NCBI GenBank assembly: GCA_019915135.1 | Contig: JAHLMK010000007.1 | Location: 1,550,001 to 1,614,000, forward strand | Reading direction: 5' to 3' | Source of the DNA: Strobilurus pachycystidiatus | Lineage: Eukaryota > Basidiomycota > Agaricomycetes > Agaricales > Physalacriaceae | DNA: 64,000 nucleotides | Shown: positions 46,120 through 57,438 of the stretch, one piece after another | How the letters are laid out: every line of letters starts with the position of its first letter | Position numbering within the stretch: the stretch's first letter is position 1 | Program-made: the position numbers and the translations under genes | Notes under the pieces: generated by a model | Databases searched by the model: none | Seen by the model: only the letters and a program-made list of their open reading frames with translations | What the model was told of the DNA's origin: nothing

Positions 46120-46314
46120 GACAGCGTCAGCCAAGTTGCCAAGAATAGGCGCGCACCCGGGGCCGAGCAGGCAGGCCATTCGGAGATATCATGCGACGCC
46201 AATTCTTTTGACAGCCACCACTCGCATCTGTCAGAAGCAAATCGCCGTGAAATCGCCCATGTGCGTGACGCACTGACGGCCCGCGTCTTGCCACTTACCT
46301 CTGCCATCTCCAGC

Positions 46315-48225
46315 ATGGCGCCCACCGCCAGCATCGACGATACCTTTGGTGCGTCGGACATTCCCGGTCGGTTTCGAACCACTGACGCGATCCCCAGGGG
46401 CCATGCTCGTCGGCGCACTGCTCACCATGGCGATCTATGGAATCACGACTCTCCAAGTACGGGCCTCTGCGGTTCTCAGTCCGCTGGTGCGCTGACAGAA
46501 CCGACACACAGGTCTACTTCTACTACATGACCTATCCGCAAGACGATAAAGGACTCAAACTTCTCGTTTGTCGCTCCACTTCGGAATCCGTGATTCACCA
46601 TTACTGACCGCGGCTTCAGGTCGGAGCTATATGGTATCCGTCTCGTCTGCTCGCACCCCCACGCCGCTAATCGGACGAAGGACTCTCGACACCACCCATG
46701 TCGTTTTCAGTAAGCGTCTCAGCTGCCAGATCGGCTTGGAAGCTGAATAGGAACAGTGTGCCATACCATACATCATTATCTTGTCCGTCAGAGTTCTGCC
46801 CCTATCCCACGTCGATCTAACGTCTACTTAGATATCAGGGTTCTCAAATCCTTCTCTGCTAGCCGATGGAGTTTGGTATGCCCCAGTCGTGCGCCACTCT
46901 TCTCATCCGTTCACCTTGTCCTAGGTCTCTATTCGTAAGCCGATCACGCGCCTTCCGCTCAGTCAAGCACTCAAAGTCGCGACAGTCTTCCATTCTAGTC
47001 AATGTACACTTGATCCACTCTGCCTCGCCTGGACTAACATTATCTTTCATCAGGTAATAATAGGTTTCGTGGTACAATGGTATGTCTCACTTGAGTTATT
47101 GATCCTCAATGTCAACGAGCATTTCACTAGCTTCTTCGCCAAACGGATACATCAGCGTATGATCCTTCTGCGATCCGCTACTATCTGCTCAATATTCTCT
47201 CCGCAGTCTGTCCCGAACGGTATAGATGGTATGCGTCGACCGCCGTAGTACGTGAGGAGTCTATCCACCGGCGCAAACTAAATCTCCTCGCAGGGGATAA
47301 TCGTACTCGCCCATTTTGGTTTGTTTCCTTGTGTATCAATGCCAAAATTCTCAATTCTCAATTCTCCTTCTCGCGCAGCGTTCGGGCTGGGTGCGTATCT
47401 CCGTCTGCGCTCCTTCCTCGTGCTCATTTTCCTCCCACTCATCAGAAACCGTCACTCAGTTGTACGCAGCAGTCTGATTCACATCATTTGCTGCGGCTCA
47501 ATCCATTACTCATCTAGTTACATCAAGCATACCTTTGCAAGACTAAACGAAGTTGCAGTTCGTCCGCAGTATACTGCTTTCTTTGGCTGCTGTCAGAACC
47601 TGACTGTGATATGATTAGTACAGCTCTGCGCTCCCTTTCGGCATCTTGGCCATCCTGTCGGATATCACGATTGCTTTGGGCCTCTGCCTCCTCCTGGAAA
47701 ACCACCGTTCAGATTACGACGACACGAACTATCTGATTAGCACCCTTGTCGGCTATGCTATCACCCGTTGCGTCTTGACATCGTGAGTTCCGGACATCCT
47801 CAGCACACCGGCTACCACTGAAGGAGGATTGATGTACAGGGTCATGGCTGTGATTGAGGTCGTCGTCGTACGTTGTTTCCATCTACTCTATACTTCAGGT
47901 TCCTCGCTCAAAATTTCTAGTTCCTCGTGATACCCGGATCGTTCTACTTCATCGCCATAGACTTTGTCATCGGAAAATGTGCGTATGTAGATCAGAGTCG
48001 GCGATTGTCCGCGCTGATCCCATTTCGTCAGTGTGGGCGAACTCGCTACTAGCATCGTTGAACTCCCGGCGGTTGCTGCGCGACCGGTCAAAGACTTCCC
48101 ATTCTTCGAGTGGGGGCACGTCGACTGCGTTCCACGTAGCGCATCGGTCGGAACAAAGTACTGGCATCGAGCCAGGGCATATTAGTCTTGTCCATGTGCG
48201 CATCTCTGTGTCTCTCCCAGGCTGA
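46315..48225 (+). CDS. DUF6534-type seven-transmembrane protein
   Basis: The gene has many short exons, several of only 20-60 bases. The start MAPTASIDDTFG joins AMLVGALLTMAIYGITTLQ, then VYFYYMTYPQDDKGLKLL and VGAIW-TLDTTHVVFS, the classic opening of this basidiomycete family. Later parts are CHTIHHYLV, VIIGFVVQ-CFFAKRIHQ, GIIVLAHF and FGILAILSDITIALGLCLLLE, then STLVGYAITRCVLTS. The end is FYFIAIDFVIGK and WANSLLASLNSRRLLRD, stopping at 48225. Function is unknown; the family is expanded in mushrooms and assumed to sit in the plasma membrane. I could not place every small exon (46780-46860 and 47100-47480 are uncertain), so a frameshifted relic is not fully excluded. Confidence 0.7.
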
Positions 48226-48693
48226 GTTGATGGATGGGGTTAAAATTACAGGTTAATCGTGGAGTGGGAAGCTTCGAAGAAGACGAGGCGGAGCGAGCCG
48301 AGGACACAGTCAGTCTGAGTCCTACAGATCCTTATTAGCTCGATGGTGCTGACTTGCGAACAACTCTGTAGCGGACAAAACACTCGCTTGTACTACCCCA
48401 AAACTCTATAGTGTAAGGGAGAGCTGCTTCATATATGTATCATCATCGTCATGCGGAATGATTAATATTCTTTCGATTGACTTTGATTGAAGGTACAAGG
48501 AACGTTTCATGTCGAGCGAACCGAAATCGAGGAAGGTACAGCGACTTGTATCCCATGAAGGAGTTACCGCAGTTGCATCATCGTCTGCATGAATACAAAT
48601 GTAACAAAAGGCATAATCGGTTCCAGGTCAGGTAGGGTTAGGTTTGTTGGGTAACATCTGTGCTGGAGAGCTGCTAGTCGGAGATACCGAGTC
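48226..48693. other. Convergent intergenic region
   Basis: No coding sequence or repeat is supported between the DUF6534 gene and the decayed reductase. Confidence 0.35.
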
Positions 48694-50071
48694 TTACATA
48701 TATGCAGAGCTCTCCGGGTACACCGCCAACATGGAAGTAACAGCATCGTCGACCGTCTTCTGCCACGGAATGTACTCAGGTCCTTCTCACTGGCAGCCTT
48801 GCTGACATCGATTGTAGAGAGGGTTCCCGGGAGAGGTCGGACGACGGCAGGCGATTTCTCAGCTCAGGACGCGTTTCAGCGATGTGATCTGCGGCCTGCT
48901 TGGAGGTGTAGCTCCCACCGCAGATGAGGTAGCGCTTGTTGGGTGCGGGAGGCACGGACGTGGGCTAGAGCGACGTCTCGTACGTCGACGAAGAAGGGTG
49001 GTAGTTGCGGTGTCAGAGGGCGGCCGGGCTTGCCAAAGATGAGGGAGTGGATACGCAAGTTTGGACCTAGGCGGCTGACAGGACCGGTTGACTAGTGTTG
49101 GCATGAGATAGGTTGCCATTTTTGCTACAACTTCGTCCTTACTACTGGCAAGATCAATGGCGGGCGGGCCCGGGGATGTTCATTCGCGAATGCCCAAGCG
49201 GCTTTCTCGGCGAAGATCTTGGTGGCGAGATACTGCCAAAAAGGTGTATGATCCTCATTGAGATACTCGTCTTCGGTGACGTCTCCCCAGCCTGTAGAGA
49301 AGGTCAAGTCACAGATACAACACTGTAAAAAGATGACTCGCTAGCATCAGTATACGTGACACCTTTGTAGACGTTATCCAGAGTGGCTGCTTGTGCGTCA
49401 GCCTTGGTCGAGCTACACGTAGAACGCACCGAGCTTACGATTCAAGTTGGCACCCCAGCTACTTGTAAAGACGATCTTGTTGATCCCCACAGCTGCTGCT
49501 TGATCCAGAACATTGAGGGTACCATTTCTAGCACCCTAATGCGCCAGTGACAAGGATCAGAAACGACGGTGAGTGCCCTAAGCATATTCACATACGCGAA
49601 GACTTTCTTCAGCTGTACCGACTCCCGAAAGAGGTGAAGCTATGTGAATGACCGCATCGACACCTGACTGAACATAAGTGGTTTCTTCGTCGCGATTCAT
49701 TCATGACTCACCCTCTAGAGCTTCGGTGAAGTCCCCAGTGGCGACATCGTCGACGGAGACAACAGAGAAGTCCGGATTCTTTGTGGAGATAGGTGCAGCC
49801 TTCAAGCTCTCAAATTTACCAGAGCGAACGGTGCTTCATAGTTCCACAGAGCAATCAAGTAGGGCGCAACTGATGCTAACTTATTTCCGGTACATACCCT
49901 CGCACGGCGTAACCTTCCTTGAGCAGAACATCGACAACATAGGACGCGACATATCCAGACACCCCAGTGACCTTTCGTGAGATCAATCGAGGTCCAGACA
50001 GCACGGGAAGAGAAAATGACAAGAACGAGCTGTTTCGCCATCTTGTTAGTAGGAGTAGGGTTGGAGAACAA
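48694..50071 (-). pseudogene. Decayed NAD(P)-dependent extended SDR (aldehyde/cinnamoyl-CoA reductase-like)
   Basis: Reading leftward from MAKQLVLVI at 50071, family motifs appear in order: VTGVSGYVASYVVDVLL, DAVIHIASPL, GTLNVLDQAAAVG, KIVFTSSW and GWGDVTEDEYL. These are followed by FWQYLATKIFAEKAAW with the YxxxK pair, SLIFGKPGRPL, FFVDVRDVALAHVRA, KRYLICGGSYTSKQAADHI and YIPWQKTVDDAVTSM. The first half can be spliced, but from about 49190 onward consecutive motifs fall in different frames with no intron between them. Breaks lie before IDLA, before GPVSR, between HVRA and PNKRYL, near PGTLSTID and before YIPWQ. About five frameshifts make loss of function likely, though poor base calling could mimic this. 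It would have been a cytosolic ketone or aldehyde reductase. Confidence 0.65.
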
Positions 50072-50638
50072 GAACCTCGGTCATGATTGTACCCTTTATA
50101 GCCTGAGACTGTGATGACAGATAGTAACCCCGTCCGTGTTGGATGATATTGTACTTAGAGCGCGTTGCAATGGACACGCACATGTGAGGTTCAATTCAAG
50201 AGCTCTTCGATCATTGGAAGGCGCGTCGTCCAAATAGGGAAGTGGCCGCCGACCGGAGGGGCGTTCTTCGCCACAAGGGACTCCGGGTCCTGCGACTCCT
50301 TGAGCTGAGTTGGTGGTATTGTCAATGGGATACCTGTTCCACTGTCTCATTGAAGGAGGGTACTCTGAATCGAAGTCTATCCAGGAATATATAACGAAAA
50401 TTTCTATGAGAATATACTTGAAGGCGCATCGTCCAAATGAAGAAATGACCGTCGATGGCCCGACGCGGAGCGGAAGTAAAAAGGATTGCAGTCTCCAAGT
50501 TCCACAGCTGCATTCAAGGCACGTAAGGAAAGAGGCAACAAGCAAGCAAGGCAATGTAACACAGCCACATAGAGCCCGATCCGTACACTCATTTCTTGCG
50601 CAGTGCCACATGCACGCATCAGCTCCCTCTCACTGACC
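50072..50638. other. Divergent intergenic region with a weak direct repeat
   Basis: A diverged pair of blocks sharing aaggcgc.tcgtccaaat occurs near 50218 and 50431. No gene is supported. Confidence 0.4.
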
Positions 50639-53130
50639 ATGCCGTCGCAGAGGCTTGTCTTCGTCCTTCTTCTCACCATCAATGCTGTGCTGTTCGCAAA
50701 GAGTCGCTACGGCCAGGTCGGCGAGACATCGGCGTTGCATGGAGAACAGAGCCTCGTGAAGCGCATCTCGTATGAGCTATTGAACGTGGCGGACGACGCG
50801 GACGTGGTGCGTTGCTCAATGCCTCTGAATGTGGCGCAATTTTCATCTGCCCTCCCCTGCAGTGTCGACCGCTGTCCGTCCCCGCATCACAGCAATGCGC
50901 CCACGTCCGGGACGCCTGCACAGAGCCGGACACCCTCTTATCCATCTACTATCTCAGGCAGTACTTCTGCACGCAGCCGTCATACCGACCGCTCATGTTT
51001 GCCGGCCTCATCATTTGGCTCATCTTCCTCTTCTCCACCCTCGGCATAAGCGCCTCCGACTTCTTCACGCCCAACCTTGCCACACTAGCCACGCTCCTCG
51101 GCCTCGATGAGAATGTCGCAGGTGTCACTTTCTTGGCTTTTGGAAACGGCAGCCCGGACGTTTTCTCCACCTTCTCCGCCATGCGCGCCAACTCTGGCAG
51201 TCTCGCCATCGGAGAACTTCTCGGTGCTGCATCATTCATAGTGTCATGCGTTGTGGGCTCGATGTGCATCATTCGGCCGTTCGATGTCAACCGGGGACCG
51301 TTCCTACGCGATGTTGGCTTCTTCACAATCGCAGTCGCCCTGCTCCTCCTCATCCTTTCCGACGGACACATCCGACCCTGGGAAGCCGCCTTAATGATTG
51401 TGCTCTATGTTGTCTACGTTGCCTGGGTCGTCGCGGGCACTTGGTACAGCAAGATGCGCAGACTCCAGCAAGACAAGCAAAACTTGTTGCGGTCAGAGTA
51501 CGCTGATGAGGAGCCCTATCGTGACGACCCATCTTCGCTCACTATTCCCTCTCCATCCCCTCCAAGGATTAGAGCTATCTCCAATCCGGAACCTCTGAGG
51601 ATTGACACCGAATCCTTATCTCGAATCTCACGTCCAAGGACAAGAACACCATCCCCTTCGTCATCTTACAGTCATACCCACATGCCCTCCTTCTCTCTTG
51701 TCGGAGCTCTCGAGTTCCGTCATGTTATCGAGAATCTTCGCCAGGATGCCCCCGAGGCTACAATGAACATGTTCGACAGCATCAGTAGCCTGCAAACACC
51801 CTACGCCGGCGGGCACTATCATATTCATTCCAGGTCACGGCCGCGTACACCCAGTCGAGAGCCCTCGGATTTCTTTAGCATCCCCTTGAATGACCAACAG
51901 CAGCTGCCTCATCTCACGATAACTTCTCCCACAGACGAAAACGAAGGCATGCACACTCCATATCGCGACGAGATGGCTCAATCAACATCCTCCTTAGCCC
52001 ATACTATAGACAGTTCGGAGTCTACCTTCGTTCCTCCCCAACCCAAAGGCTTCTCTCATGCCATGCGACAAATATTCCATACATTATTCCCCTCTCTACA
52101 CCGTTTCGGCGCCCAGAGCGTCCTCGGGAAGATCGCTTCCTTGTTTGCTGTGCCTGCAATCATGTTACTCACCATCACGCTCCCGGTGGTGGTATCAGAG
52201 TATGACCACGATCACAGTGCGCACAAACTCACAGACAACAACCTAATGGGTTTCGAGGAAGATGGCGAAGAGAGAGTTCTCGTTGCCGAGGAGGTTGTCG
52301 AAGAAGACATACACGGGATTGGGTTCAACAAGTGGTTAACAGCGGTGAATTGCGTCTTGGGACCCTTGTTCTGCGTTGGCGTCCTATTTCGTCAGTGATA
52401 GTTGGATTTCCTTGCTTTCGTCTAATTTCTGACCATTAGGCGGCATGAACAACCAGATTTGGCTGCTACTGGCTACGTTCGTGACAGGGATTGCGGTCGC
52501 TTTACTTGTCATTGTCTTCGCTGACAAGGCGCGGTCCGACCATCCTACATTTAGGATGGCGCGCTGTTCAATGGGCTTCCTCGTCGCAGTGGTTTGGATC
52601 ATGGCTATTGCGGACGAGGTTGTGAATGTTCTTCAGGTAGCTCTCAACTACATTTCTTTCCAGTGTCACTCAACGACGTACCAGACATTCGGCTTCATTT
52701 TTGGACTCTCAGATGCTATCATCGGCTTGACGATATTCGCTGTGGGCAACTCCTTAGCCGATCTCGTGGCCAACATGAGCGTTGCTGTGAGTATTGGCAA
52801 GTTCTTGGGTAGTTCTCGGAACTAACGAACCTACAGGTATTCGCTCCCATCATGGGCTTCTCAGCGTGTTTTGGAGGACCTATGCTGAACATACTACTTG
52901 GCGTTGGCATTTCCGGCTCGTATATAATATCACAAACCGGCAAGCCGTATGAACTTCACTTTGGGCCAACGCTATTTGTGAGCACTATAAGTCTACTAGC
53001 ATTACTACTTACGACGCTGGTGGTGGTTCCGTGGAACAAGTACCATCTCTCGCGGAGCTGGGGGGTATTCCTGGTGCTTTCGTATATTACCATCATGGCC
53101 GTCAATATTGTGGTTGAGCTGAAGACCTAA
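50639..53130 (+). CDS. Cation/Ca2+ exchanger of the NCLX/CCX type
   Basis: The start MPSQRLVFVLLLTINAVLF at 50639 is a signal anchor. An intron with donor gtgcgt joins DDADV to the luminal Cys-containing stretch QQCAHVRDACTEPD. The first membrane half contains FLAFGNGSPDVFSTFSA, the alpha-1 repeat with the ion-binding Asp. A long Ser/Pro/Arg-rich cytoplasmic loop of about 250 residues follows, then the second half with LTIFAVGNSLADLVANMSVA, the alpha-2 repeat. The gene ends AVNIVVELKT at 53130. The pair GNGSPD and GNSxxDxxxN defines the CCX/NCLX branch of CaCA exchangers, which swap Ca2+ for Na+, K+ or H+ in internal membranes. Which organelle is used is unknown. Short exons lie near 52443-52640 and 52680-52790. 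Confidence 0.9.
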
Positions 53131-53317
53131 TAGTACAATATACGAACGATAGTCATCTAATGATCTGTATCATAATCACTTCTGGGGACCTTCTTATTTC
53201 AGAGGCAGTAAAGGCTAGTAAAGGCCTCTTGTCGATTCAAAGACTCAAGTAGATCCTTATACGCGCCATGTGGGCATGTGGGCATCAGACAAAGCCCCTA
53301 GATTAGGTAATGTCAAC

Positions 53318-53323
53318 TATAAA
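53318..53323 (+). promoter_or_regulatory. TATA box of the acidic protein gene
   Basis: A perfect TATAAA lies 66 bases before the ATG at 53389. Confidence 0.5.
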
Positions 53324-53388
53324 GGCTGGCTTTCAACTGCCATCATGCCAGACCTCTCTTTCCTCTCTTCCACCACCTACGCTCGACC

Positions 53389-54217
53389 ATGCAGACAGAG
53401 GCTCAAGACGCTATCATGGGTGACGCGACTGCCCAGGTGACGCGTGACTTGAAGGATCAATTGGTGCTCGAAGATAAGGCGCCAGCACAGGAGGTATGGG
53501 TGCGCTTCGCCACCGACTGTCCGCCTGCTGACGCGTCAAACCCAGATCGACGTGGAGATGGACGTGGTGGATGAGGTATTCAACCGTGTACACACCGTGA
53601 TGGCCGCTCAATCCGTCGTGTTAAGGTCCAACCAAGTCTCACCGCTAAGATGTTGGAGAATGTGAGGAGTTCTTTCATCGCTCACCGATTCGTGCGCTCA
53701 TCGTTTGTCACAGCCCGAAGAAGAAGACGACAACGACTCGGACTATGTCTTCGAAGAGCAGCCTTCCCATGCCACCGACGCTACGAGTGATGGGGAGGAG
53801 GAGGGCGGGGACGAGGCTGCTGCGATGTCCAATGAGCTCGCTGATCTCCGCGAAGAATCGAAGGCAAATAAAGAAAACCCAGTCGAGAAGAAATACATCA
53901 AGCGCACACTCCCAGATGTTACCGACATCTCCTTGGTCGTGGACGCTGAGGAAGCCGAGCATACCGATGTGAGTGCCCCTCTTCCTCGGTGGCAGGATCT
54001 CTAACGTAAGAGCTCCCCTCATAGGGAAGTGCGTCGGATAGCAGCGACGATGAGATCGATGAACTTACATCCGAGACGCTTCCTGGTCCCAATCCGACGT
54101 TACTCAAACTGATGCAGGTAGTTGCGACCAGTCGATCTTTTGCTTCGTAGCTTGCTCACTGTCACCCAGAAGGAGGATTTTTCCGATGACGAGGACGAGG
54201 CTGAATACAAGCCGTAA
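53389..54217 (+). CDS. Small acidic protein A, paralogue of the gene at 63256
   Basis: Exons joined by eye read MQTEAQDAIMGDATAQV, then IDVEMDVVDE, VQPSLTAKMLEN, a long acidic exon starting PEEEDDNDSDYVFEE, GSASDSSDDEIDEL and finally KEDFSDDEDEAEYKP. The protein is rich in Asp, Glu and Ser and has one basic patch (KKYIKRTLPDV). I recognise no domain. Its acidic exon and the small exon before it (ending MLEN) match the layout of the gene at 63256 (LLKD, then PDLDPDDDVES and DSDYVYE), so the two are likely paralogues. They bracket the three zinc-cluster genes. Acidic disordered proteins of this sort are often nuclear; any link with the regulators is inference from position. Confidence 0.6.
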
Positions 54218-54887
54218 AGCTTGTACCAACTGTTGTTGTAAATTCTCTTGATGCACGATAAACGACTGTGCTTGTATTTCGATTGGGTAAATATTGTGCA
54301 TTTTGAAGGCCGCTCAGTGTTCGAACGTTCCAAACTGTCACCTTACTCGACTTATACAGGAGAAAGCAAGCTGTTGAAGCGCAGAGAGGATTTGCATATT
54401 TCCGCCATGATCAACAAGTTCGGCCATCCCCCTTTGTTTTATATCACCGGCTATTTCACAGGAAACGCGTCAACGCGTCAACTTGAACTATGATCGGATT
54501 GCTCATTGAAATTCGCATCGCGGTTCGGTTGAAAGACGACATGCACAGTCTCTATAACACATCTGGAACAGTGAAAGCGTACTAAGTTGGTCGCTCTCAG
54601 ATCGCCTAGCCACTGTCTCTGATCACGCCAGGCTCAACCCTACGCCAGTACATAGAGACGCGTCCTGCCACCCTGATATGAGTGACCGGCAGACAGCCGG
54701 AAATCACAAACTGATTGTGAGTAATCCGGAAACGCCGATCTAAAAAGCTACGACTGCGCATGCGTCTCAGCCTGCATAGGAAGGAAAATTGTATATTCAA
54801 CTGGGTCTCGATGGAATTGCCGAGAGTTAATGACGTACTCACTCCTACTCATATATAAGGTACAGTGCTCTTCCTTCGTCGTCAAAG
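54218..54887. other. Intergenic before the zinc-cluster array
   Basis: No gene is supported. An atatataagg about 35 bases before the first regulator start is TATA-like. Confidence 0.4.
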
Positions 54888-57021
54888 ATGCCGAACACAC
54901 CCATAACTGCTTGTACCAGTTGCAGGTCAGTCCTTTTCGCCTGCAAAATTCGCTTTTGCCTCAACTCTCTGACGATATATTGTATAGGACTCGGAAGGTG
55001 GTGAGTTGGTACTACGCCCCCTTGGCTTCCCATCTTCATGCGATACGTGCTTAGAGATGTGACGGCCTGCAACCTATCTGCGGGTCATGCACGCGTGCCC
55101 GCAAATCTGCTCCATGTGTCTATACCGCTCTACACCCTCCTACGAAGGACAACATGTTGGACAAGGGAGCTGCGTGTGTACCCTGTCGGCAAGTCCTTGC
55201 TCTACATGTCAACCAGAGTCAATACTGAGATCATCCGATCCTCTAGACGGAAGAAAAAGGTTCGTTGGTCCCCCCCTCGCCATGTGTTCCATCTAACATC
55301 CTTCTAGAGATGCGACGGACGTCGACCTTCTTGTCGCTCATGCAGGGCAGCAAGCAAGGAAAGCGAGTGTCAATACCGGAACAGTTCTCCGCTCCTTCCC
55401 CAATTGAACGCGGATCTCTGGGACCGTATCAGCCAGTTAGAGGCTCGATTGAAAGCGTATGAGGCCTCCGCACCAGCAAACAAAGCTAATAGCGCACTCG
55501 TAAAACCTGCACCTGCATCAATGTCCTCTGGACCTGGATCCGTCGATTCACACAAGTCTGATTTCCAGCTGCCTCGCGTCGCGCACCCTTCGATGGGCAT
55601 GCAACTATCCCAAGACCTCGATGGAAGTGTGATGTAAGTACTTTCGTACATCGTTGACTCCTGTCATCCTCATCTATGCAGACAGAATATCGTATACAAT
55701 TTCCGTGCTCATCTTGGCCTCTGCCTCGTCGACGACAAGCTGTTTGTCCTGCGTTCTGGAAACATCAGTCTCGACGCCATAGACCCCGTCATCATCCACG
55801 GGACCCTTTTATGGGGTTACCTTCTCCAAGAAAGCGACAATTACACCAGGCCTATTGCCGAGGCGATTGAGCTGCAGAACACTTTAGACTGTTTGAACGA
55901 TAACACTCGGTCCATGGAGCCTGCGGTTGCCCTCCAAGTAAATATTTGAGCGCTCTCGCTTCGTTTACTGATCACGTCCGAAAGGCGACACAACTTGTTG
56001 CGAAGTACTATTTTATCAAATTGGACATGTATCGAGGGCGCGAGTCTCTCTTCCGGGCAACACACATTTTACATCGACATGATCTAGGCCTACTCTCTTT
56101 GGCGCAGTACATCCAGAAGGACGCGGGTCGTACAGTGATGCTCCGACCTGACGAGACCATCGGCGCACTCGGGCAGCTTCTTTACATGGATATCGCCCAG
56201 AGTTTCGTCTTCGAGCTTCCCTTGATTTTCCCAGAAAGTGTTCATCTCGAGTTGGGCGCTATTACCGTGCGTCTGCTGTCTGTTCCATTTTGGGTCACAC
56301 GGGATGACATGAAACAGGACTTCTACTCATACCTTGCCATGGATTCTTTCTGTGTGATAGCGCGTGCCCTGGCGCTGTTGTATCATTGGAAGTGCAGGAA
56401 GCTTCTGGAGCGTCGGGAAAGCGCTGAATGTTGTTCGTCCATACGCGGTCTATGTCACAGTCATGCCTCTTACTATTACATTGTTCTAGGTGATAACAGC
56501 GCGGAACAATGGACTCTCTCATACTGGAATCAAATTGATTGTATTCATCAGCATTTGTCCCACATCAAGACACGAGCGCTTCAGACTGCACTCGAATTCG
56601 ATAGCAACAATGCCAGGGCGCTCAAAATGGCCGAGATGCTGTCGTTGTCCGTATTGGCCGACCTTCACTGTACGCTGGCGTCCACGTCGCACCAGTCACG
56701 CCACTCCGCCCTGAGGACTGCACTACGACTTGTTGAGATAACGGCGACTTTCGAGGACAAGGATTACAGTCGTCTGGATCCTTCACTTTGCGTAAGTCAA
56801 GCAAGAAACTCAATCGGGTACTGGCTCACAGTTTACTTTTGTAGCTCCCATGGAGGTCTTGCGTCAAAGTATTCCGGCTCGAAATCGCGTCTCCGTCGCC
56901 TCTTCTTCCAAGGGATGATTTCTTTACGATGATGATGGTGCTCCAGAGAAGTGCGCAGCTATTGAAAAAGAAAATGCCCTACGTGGATGGTGAGCTGAAT
57001 ATCTCGAGCTCCGGGTCTTGA
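54888..57021 (+). CDS. Double Zn2Cys6 zinc-cluster transcription regulator, tandem copy 1
   Basis: Exons give MPNTPITACTSCR-TRKV-RCDGLQPICGSCTRARKSAPC, a complete GAL4-type cluster. A spacer of about 20 residues (VYTALHPPTKDNMLDKG) leads to a second cluster, ACVPCR-RKKK-RCDGRRPSCRSC...C. A coiled-coil-like helix (DLWDRISQLEARLKAY) follows. The middle region opens QNIVYNFRAHLGLCLVDDK and AIDPVIIHGTLLWGYLLQE and resembles a fungal regulatory domain. The intron between the two halves of cluster 2 (55189-55246) has a GC donor. In the C-terminal half the frame runs through what is an intron in copies 2 and 3 (near 56420-56490), so the local structure is unsure. The last exon contains LPWRSCVKVFRLEIAS and ends at 57021. 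Such proteins bind CGG-type DNA half-sites in the nucleus; targets are unknown. Confidence 0.75.
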
Positions 57022-57438
57022 AGGTTGATAACATCTAGTCTATTTTGACCTTGAGATCAACGTAACATAGTTGTATATCAGACGCGCCCCAAACTTTGCC
57101 TTCTGACTACATTCGGTGACCCCACCTACCTTGAAACATTGACAAGCCAAAGCACGAGTCGCTTACTATGTTTCCTCATCCGCCATCTGTCAATGAATAC
57201 GAGTTCACTGTGAGTATCTTTGGTACATAGCACTCGCGCTCCGAGTAGGCCAGGAAACACCCAACCTGATCCCCGATCATGATCGCAACACCCTCGGTGG
57301 TGGCAAAGTGGCGTGCCGTGAAATCATGCGCGGTGAAAACGGGGTCGTGAGACATCACAATAGAAAGCATCGGGATATGTGTGCTTCAAGTCCAGCACTT
57401 CCTATATTAAGTACATTGCTTGTCCTTCGCTATCAAGA
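57022..57438. other. Spacer between copies 1 and 2
   Basis: Apart from a TATA-like stretch near 57405, nothing is supported. Confidence 0.35.
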
